Positions 59,148-64,000 of a DNA stretch of 64,000 nucleotides are shown here, in pieces (position 1 is the first letter of the stretch; each line of letters starts with the position of its first letter). The stretch is from assembly GCA_025093985.1 (NCBI GenBank), contig JACAAK010000002.1, positions 682,001 to 746,000 on the forward strand, read 5' to 3'. The notes below the pieces were generated by a model, which was given only the letters and a program-made list of their open reading frames with translations, was not told where the DNA came from and did no database searches. The position numbers and the translations under genes were made by a program. The DNA comes from Calvatia gigantea (lineage: Eukaryota; Basidiomycota; Agaricomycetes; Agaricales; Lycoperdaceae).

Positions 59148-60317
59148 TGAGCCAGAGATAGAAGTTTTTTGAGATCATTGGCAGGAGCACTGGCAAGAGA
59201 CTTACAAAAAGCCTATTTTCGTGTCCTATGGAATTTGGGCGTTTTATCTTGGATGCGGCCACTCAAGGTTTAGGAGATCACCTCAACATCAATCGAAGAG
59301 ATGGCCCGGCTAAAGATAATCGATGAACGAGATATTTATAAAGCACGGTACTTGCCTGTTATGCGCTCTGAGTGACTGGAAGCTACCAACCATAATCTAA
59401 GTGTCGGAAGATCTGGCACGGGTCGCTGAGTTTTAATGGGAGTTGCACCGAGATGAGGGCGTTCACGCCTATATAATCATATCGGACAGTGATTGATTCA
59501 TCAGAAGTAAAGCTCTGTGGTCTTCTTGGGTACGTTATTTCCGTAACCATGTGCGGGATCTGCCATTGTGTAAATTCTTCGCAATTATTACGAGCCCTCC
59601 GCTCTTTAACGACGCTGTTGAACTGGTCGCCAGAGAACCTCGAGGAGTTTAACTTGACGAGAGTTGTAAATACATTACGCGGAGCGCGAGCAGGCGGGTA
59701 GCAGCATGTGGCGGGGAAGTTGCTAAGAGAGATTACAGTACGTCCTGGGGTCAAGGAAATAATGACTAGGAGTGTGACAATGTTGGTGTGTTCAAGCTAT
59801 GTGACCAAATGGGTTAGACTTATGTGGGGGGGCTAGACTCTTGGAGAAGCCCGCATTTTCCAACTCGATGAAATCTCAAATTTGATTATCCACACAACCC
59901 AGTCAGGCTACATCCGGATCTCTCGTTCTAGCCTTCGACTTAAGAAGCAGCTGGGGGTGGACACACTTTGCGATACTGAGGAGGGCTGCATCTCTGGTGC
60001 CTGAACGCCAAGTTCGACGGAACGGGTGCCGGATTCCAACTAAGGCCGGCCCTGGCCATGATAATGTCCGAAGCTTTCTCAGTCTTTTCCTTTGGAAAAC
60101 GACCCTGACATGCCACATTCCCAATTCATTCCCGCCCATGGGGACAATCAGGGCCAGTGGGCCTCATCGTACTACGTCTTATTAAAGCTGGTAGCGGTGC
60201 TTGAACGGGTCCCTTCGGTTTTCCTTTCGCCCAGTCCCTCGTTGCCCGGAGAAGAAACTTGGCGACTGTACTCGTCCTCCCCAAAATTCTCCCCTTTGCT
60301 TCATCACGAAATAGAGG
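59148..60317. other. Gap between NACHT locus F and the membrane-protein pair
   Basis: About 1.2 kb. A minus-strand frame at 59754..59383 (123 codons, ending LKLSDPCQIFRHLDYGW) is open but unrecognised and has no clear ATG context or homologue that I know. No gene is called with confidence. Confidence 0.4.
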
Positions 60318-61827
60318 ATGGCAGAATCTTGCTCAACCTTTCCTACTCTTACACGGACGCGGGGGATCAAGACACAAAGTGTCGTGACGACGACCTCCAC
60401 CATAATCTCAACTATCCCCGCTTCGACATTTAACATCACCACAACAATACCTTGTGATAATACATCATGTCCTTCAACCGTGATACTTACAGAAGCTCCG
60501 GGTGCGCGATCCTTTTTTGTCTGAATGTTCTATTTGTTGCTGAGGTCATTTGTCCAGCCCATCCCGTCACAACTCAGGTTCCGATGACGCTAACCACCCA
60601 GATTGATACTTTCTCTGTGGCCACTCTCTTTGGCAGTAGTTGCGCCCTTCCAAATTCTCGCCCGAACCAGGTCACCCCAATCTCGACCCCGAGTACACCC
60701 ATTAGTTCAACAACATCTTCACGTTCTTCATCCATATCCAGACCGTCCCTCATTCAAACGACTTCGGTCGCTATCTCGACAAGGCCCGATGGGATAGTTA
60801 CCTCTAGCATTATTATCATGACTGTCCCACCGCCGGAACAAACAAGCGAGAGTGCAGCTAACTCTGGCGGGGTGAGCCACTCGAACCTAGGACCTATTGT
60901 TGGCGGCGCCGTCGGTGGTGCTGTTTTATTGGGCATTGTTGCATTGGCTGTGTGGTATTTCTTGTGAGTGCTCCTGTCCTTAGTCTCATTCGTCCCGATC
61001 AGTGGGACGCCATGTTGACCTCCTGTTTCAGGAAAAAGCAAACGGCTCGGAGAGGCTTGGATGACTTTGACATGTTCGAGAAGGATGATCCGCCGCTCAA
61101 CACGAAGTCACACCATCACTATTCTGATCACAATTCCAGTGGTGTTGGGGACTCGTTTGGCCAGCAACAAGCCCAGCACACACAGCAGTACCAGCCTCAG
61201 GCCCGGTACGATGGCGCTTTTGACAGCCAGGCTCAACATTACCCATACTCCGAGCAAATGCAGGGGTACCAGCCCGACTCGCAACATTTTCAACATCATT
61301 ACGATTCCCAACAAAGTTATCAGGCACAACAGTCTATGTCCCCCAACCAGACTCAGGGACTTGACCCCTCATCCTCACAGCAACAATACGGCGACCCGCG
61401 AATGGCCCAGCAGCAGCAGTTTAGCCCTCATGACTGGCAAGGTCAAGATCCAGGATATCAGGGTAGTAACGCGGTCGATGCTGAGGCGCCTTTGCACGGG
61501 CCGCATGGTGCGAGGGATCCATTCATTCCAGTACCTATTGTTGTGGGCTACCAACGTGATTCGGGGGGATATCCACAGGGCCCAGGAGCGAGCCCTCATC
61601 ATTATCAATCCCCAACAGCCCAGTACCCGTCGTTTCAGGCTTCGAATACGTATAACTCTGGTCCTGTAACACAATCCGCACCTGCTCCTGTTCAGCAACG
61701 ATCCTTCCACCCTGGGAGTTACATGCCTTCTGGCCACGGGCATGGTCCAGGGTTTGCACCGGAAGCTCCCGGCGCTTATGATCGTTACACGAGTGACCCC
61801 GGTCGACAAGGCGGAATAGCTTTCTGA
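60318..61827 (+). CDS. Ser/Thr-rich single-pass membrane protein with Gln-rich cytosolic tail
   Basis: Three exons, 60318..60501, 60558..60963 and 61032..61827 (introns 56 and 68 bp), give 461 residues. The N-terminal ~160 residues are Ser/Thr-rich, with paired Cys (TTIPCDNTSCPST; ATLFGSSC), and lead to one membrane span, NLGPIVGGAVGGAVLLGIVA then LAVWYFL. The tail begins with basic KKQTARRG and is then Gln/His/Tyr/Pro-rich (SQAQHYPYSEQMQGYQPDSQ). No N-terminal signal peptide is seen: the protein starts MAESCSTFPTLTRTRG. The span therefore probably also acts as the targeting signal, or a 5' exon is missed. The layout resembles fungal Mid2/Wsc-like surface sensors or mucin-type proteins. A paralogue with the same intron positions follows at 63083. 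Confidence 0.8.
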
Positions 61828-63082
61828 CCCCCGCGAGTTGCACGGCTGCATTCACCGAAGGGATCGAGCCCTTTCGGACAGCCTGAGTACCTTTCACATT
61901 TATTCCGAGCAATTACATCTGGGAAGGGTATATCCGTATGTTTGTGTATGAAACCTGGAGGACAGTGGATGAACCCGCTCTACCCGCTCTACCCGCTTCT
62001 GGGGTGTAAAAAGAAAGGCATTAGGTCTTTAAAGTTTAGCCCCCCTGTATTACTTGTCCCATATTTATTTACGCTTTCCACCCTTCGAAGTGTGGCAGGC
62101 TTCGAAGTCAATCCTTCGCCCTAACAGCCTGCACAATATTTTTCACATTGTTTCTAAATCCCAACAGAGTTTACTTGAAGCCTCAAAACGAGCATTTGAG
62201 GATGCTCCCCTCTTCAACTGCTTCGCCGCCGGTCCGAACGGGAAGTCCGCACCGAGCTCCTTTCAAATTCCACACCAACGGCTGTATTTATAAATATTCT
62301 CGCGCATTGTGGTTTGCTGTGGAGCGCAAGGTGTTAAATGAATACTTGCGAGTCGCTCTCGACCATTGGGGAGGCGAGGAGTGCCGCGTTCTCCAGACTA
62401 CGGATGGTCTACGTATGACCAAGACGTAGAACCGGCGTCTACCCGGATTGACTTCAAGCCTTGTTTGTGCAAGAAAATTTTGGCGAAAGGGTTAAATTTA
62501 AACACGTGTGTTTCTATTTATATCAGGAATTTAAATCATGACAGACACAGCCACGCATCGTCGCAACAACACGCATCCGAGCTGACAGTGCCCTCCTAAG
62601 GTATGCACAACTTTAGCCGTCTGCAAACATTCCGATGGCTTTGACAAAACGGACGGGGCGTGGTCAAAGGATGCTGAAGTTATGAATATTACATAATATC
62701 AATTCCAGGAACGCGTCCTACAATGGTTGTGTTTGGGCCTTGCAATGTGAACACGCACCCCTGCACAATTGCATTTCCTCATTCTTTCCTTTGCGGCCAA
62801 CACTTGCCAACATTACTCGTTGCAGTTCCTTCCTTGGTTCCCTCTGCACAGCCCGCACCAAATCATCTGGTACACGACTAAGGCAGTCCTCGCACTCATT
62901 GTCTTAACCTTGTCCACTCAGGAGCATCAACCGAAGCTGCCGGCCTTTTAAGCCCGTAAGGTTGTTCTTGGTCTCCTCTTCCACCATTGTATCCTTGTAC
63001 TGAATCAGAGGAGTCGCCACTCGACACCTATCCCTTGATATCCCCACCTGAACAGCGACAGCGGAGCGGAGGGGTAGTCAAC
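61828..63082. other. Gap between the two membrane-protein paralogues
   Basis: About 1.25 kb. Contains a short tandem triplet of GCTCTACCC at about 61977-62000. No gene is seen. Confidence 0.4.
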
Positions 63083-64000
63083 ATGTCATCGTGCAATACT
63101 TTCCCAACATTGACTCGCACAGACGCGGTCGTTACGAATAGCCTTTCAACATCGACCACCACCCGTGTTGGCACCCTCCCGGCGTCAACTACGACTTTCA
63201 CGATCTTCCCATCATGCACTGCGACCACTGGTCTCTGCAGCACTTCACCCATCGTAACAACGTCGCAGGTTCCAGGCAAGTTCAGGATTGGGTGAAGAAT
63301 TCGAAAAAAAAAAACTTATTATTTTATTGTAGGTGGAGCCACAACCATCGTCGAGGTGGTCACCATCACTGTGCCCATCACGTCTTCCGAACTCACAACT
63401 CTCTTCGGGACATCGTGTACGCGGACAGCCCAGGATACGGATACGAATACCTTCACTCCTCCCCCACCCACGCCTACGCCCACTACTACATCATTTAGCA
63501 CTCCATCTCCAAGTGTTTTTGTGACTTCTTCTGTGTCAACGCAATCCAATGGAAATGTTACTCCGGTTGTCCTCACTGTCACATCTACCCAGTCACCCAT
63601 TGCAGTTCTACCGTCTGCAGCTCCTGGCTCAGTCGAACCTTCTAACGGGGATAACTCAAAAAACCTTGGTCCAATAATTGGCGGCGTCGTTGGAGGTGTT
63701 GTCGGTTTGACTGCCATTGCGTTCATCATTTGGTTCCTCCTGTGAGTAATCCTGATTTGCTCATCCGCAGCTCGCTAATTCTGCACTACTAGCCGACGAA
63801 GACGGAGATGGGATGATATCTTCGACAACGAGGATGATGTCCCTGCTTTTGCTGCGGCCGCGATGCGGAAAGAAAAGCCGGCCGAGATGAAACCGCAACC
63901 GTATCAATATGGTATTGTCGGACATACGAAGAGTCCATCTCTCACGTCTCCACCGTCTTCTCCACCCCCTGGAGCAGGCCTCGCCCTAGCGGATAACAAA
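63083..64000 (+). CDS. Ser/Thr-rich single-pass membrane protein, paralogue (cut by window edge)
   Basis: Exons 63083..63275, 63333..63741 and 63793 to the window end. Intron 1 starts GCAAGT at 63276 (GC-AG), at the same place and phase as the GT intron of the paralogue at 60318. The start MSSCNTFPTLTRTDAV parallels MAESCSTFPTLTRTRG. The ectodomain is Thr/Ser/Pro-rich with shared TTLFGTSC; the membrane span is NLGPIIGGVVGGVVGLTAIA then FIIWFLL, followed by the basic stop RRRRRWDDIF. The visible tail is Pro/Ser-rich and differs from the Gln-rich tail of the paralogue. As in that protein, no signal peptide is seen. Topology with the Ser/Thr-rich part outside the cell is inferred from the basic residues after the span. 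Confidence 0.8.

Noticed and set aside
59383..59754. 123-codon minus-strand frame as a gene
   Set aside because: Open and of fair length, but no known domain, no clear start context and no paralogue in the window.
1..64000. Retrotransposon, tRNA or CRISPR features
   Set aside because: No reverse transcriptase, integrase, LTR pair, cloverleaf-like tRNA or regularly spaced repeats were recognised by eye; tRNA absence cannot be proven without a covariance search.

Overview
This is a stretch of a filamentous basidiomycete genome, most likely an agaricomycete. The genes are nuclear-eukaryotic, are cut by many short introns (about 48-70 bp, GT-AG with a few GC-AG), and encode fungal proteins such as ERMES subunit Mdm12, Ynd1-type apyrase, Cdc4-type F-box/WD40, Upf1 and a Zn2Cys6 transcription factor. 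Exon joins below were worked out by eye from splice signals, reading phase and comparison between paralogues inside the window.

Layout. 0-6.1 kb: three minus-strand genes (MDM12, cut by the left edge; a Golgi apyrase; a PWWP-like nuclear protein). 6.2-11.5 kb: a tandem duplication of a gene for a disordered Pro/Ser-rich protein, one copy intact and one scrambled. 14.2-15.5 kb: a minus-strand, F-box-less copy of the Cdc4-like gene at 32.3-35.5 kb. 15.8-25.8 kb: three NACHT NTPase loci (A, B, C), with B and C forming a large inverted repeat. 27.2-30.8 kb: a Zn2Cys6 regulator. 32.3-35.5 kb: the full Cdc4-like gene. 36 kb: remains of a secreted GPI-type protein. 37.3-40.0 kb: NACHT locus D. 40.4-46.6 kb: housekeeping genes (cyclophilin, D-aminoacyl-tRNA deacylase, UPF1). 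47.9-49.3 kb: an unknown Ser/Thr and Lys/Glu-rich protein. 52.2-59.1 kb: NACHT loci E and F. 60.3-64.0 kb: two paralogous single-pass membrane proteins, the second cut by the right edge.

The distinctive content is the NACHT family. Six loci (three with complete coding frames: B 766 aa, D 772 aa, F 777 aa; three broken: A, C, E) share one six-exon architecture: a ~28-residue leader, a small exon-encoded motif module, a NACHT P-loop NTPase with a long helical tail, and a C-terminal module carrying a GYVIIGRG-type motif. No WD40, ankyrin, TPR or LRR repeats are seen, so this is an NLR-like (STAND-type) family with an unusual sensor end. B, C, E and F also share a promoter-proximal element and a palindromic repeat 1.0-1.5 kb upstream, so the duplicated unit is about 4 kb.

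Caution: several frameshifts are single-base insertions, including two in UPF1 and two in the transcription factor, which should be conserved. Part of the apparent gene breakage may be base-level assembly error.
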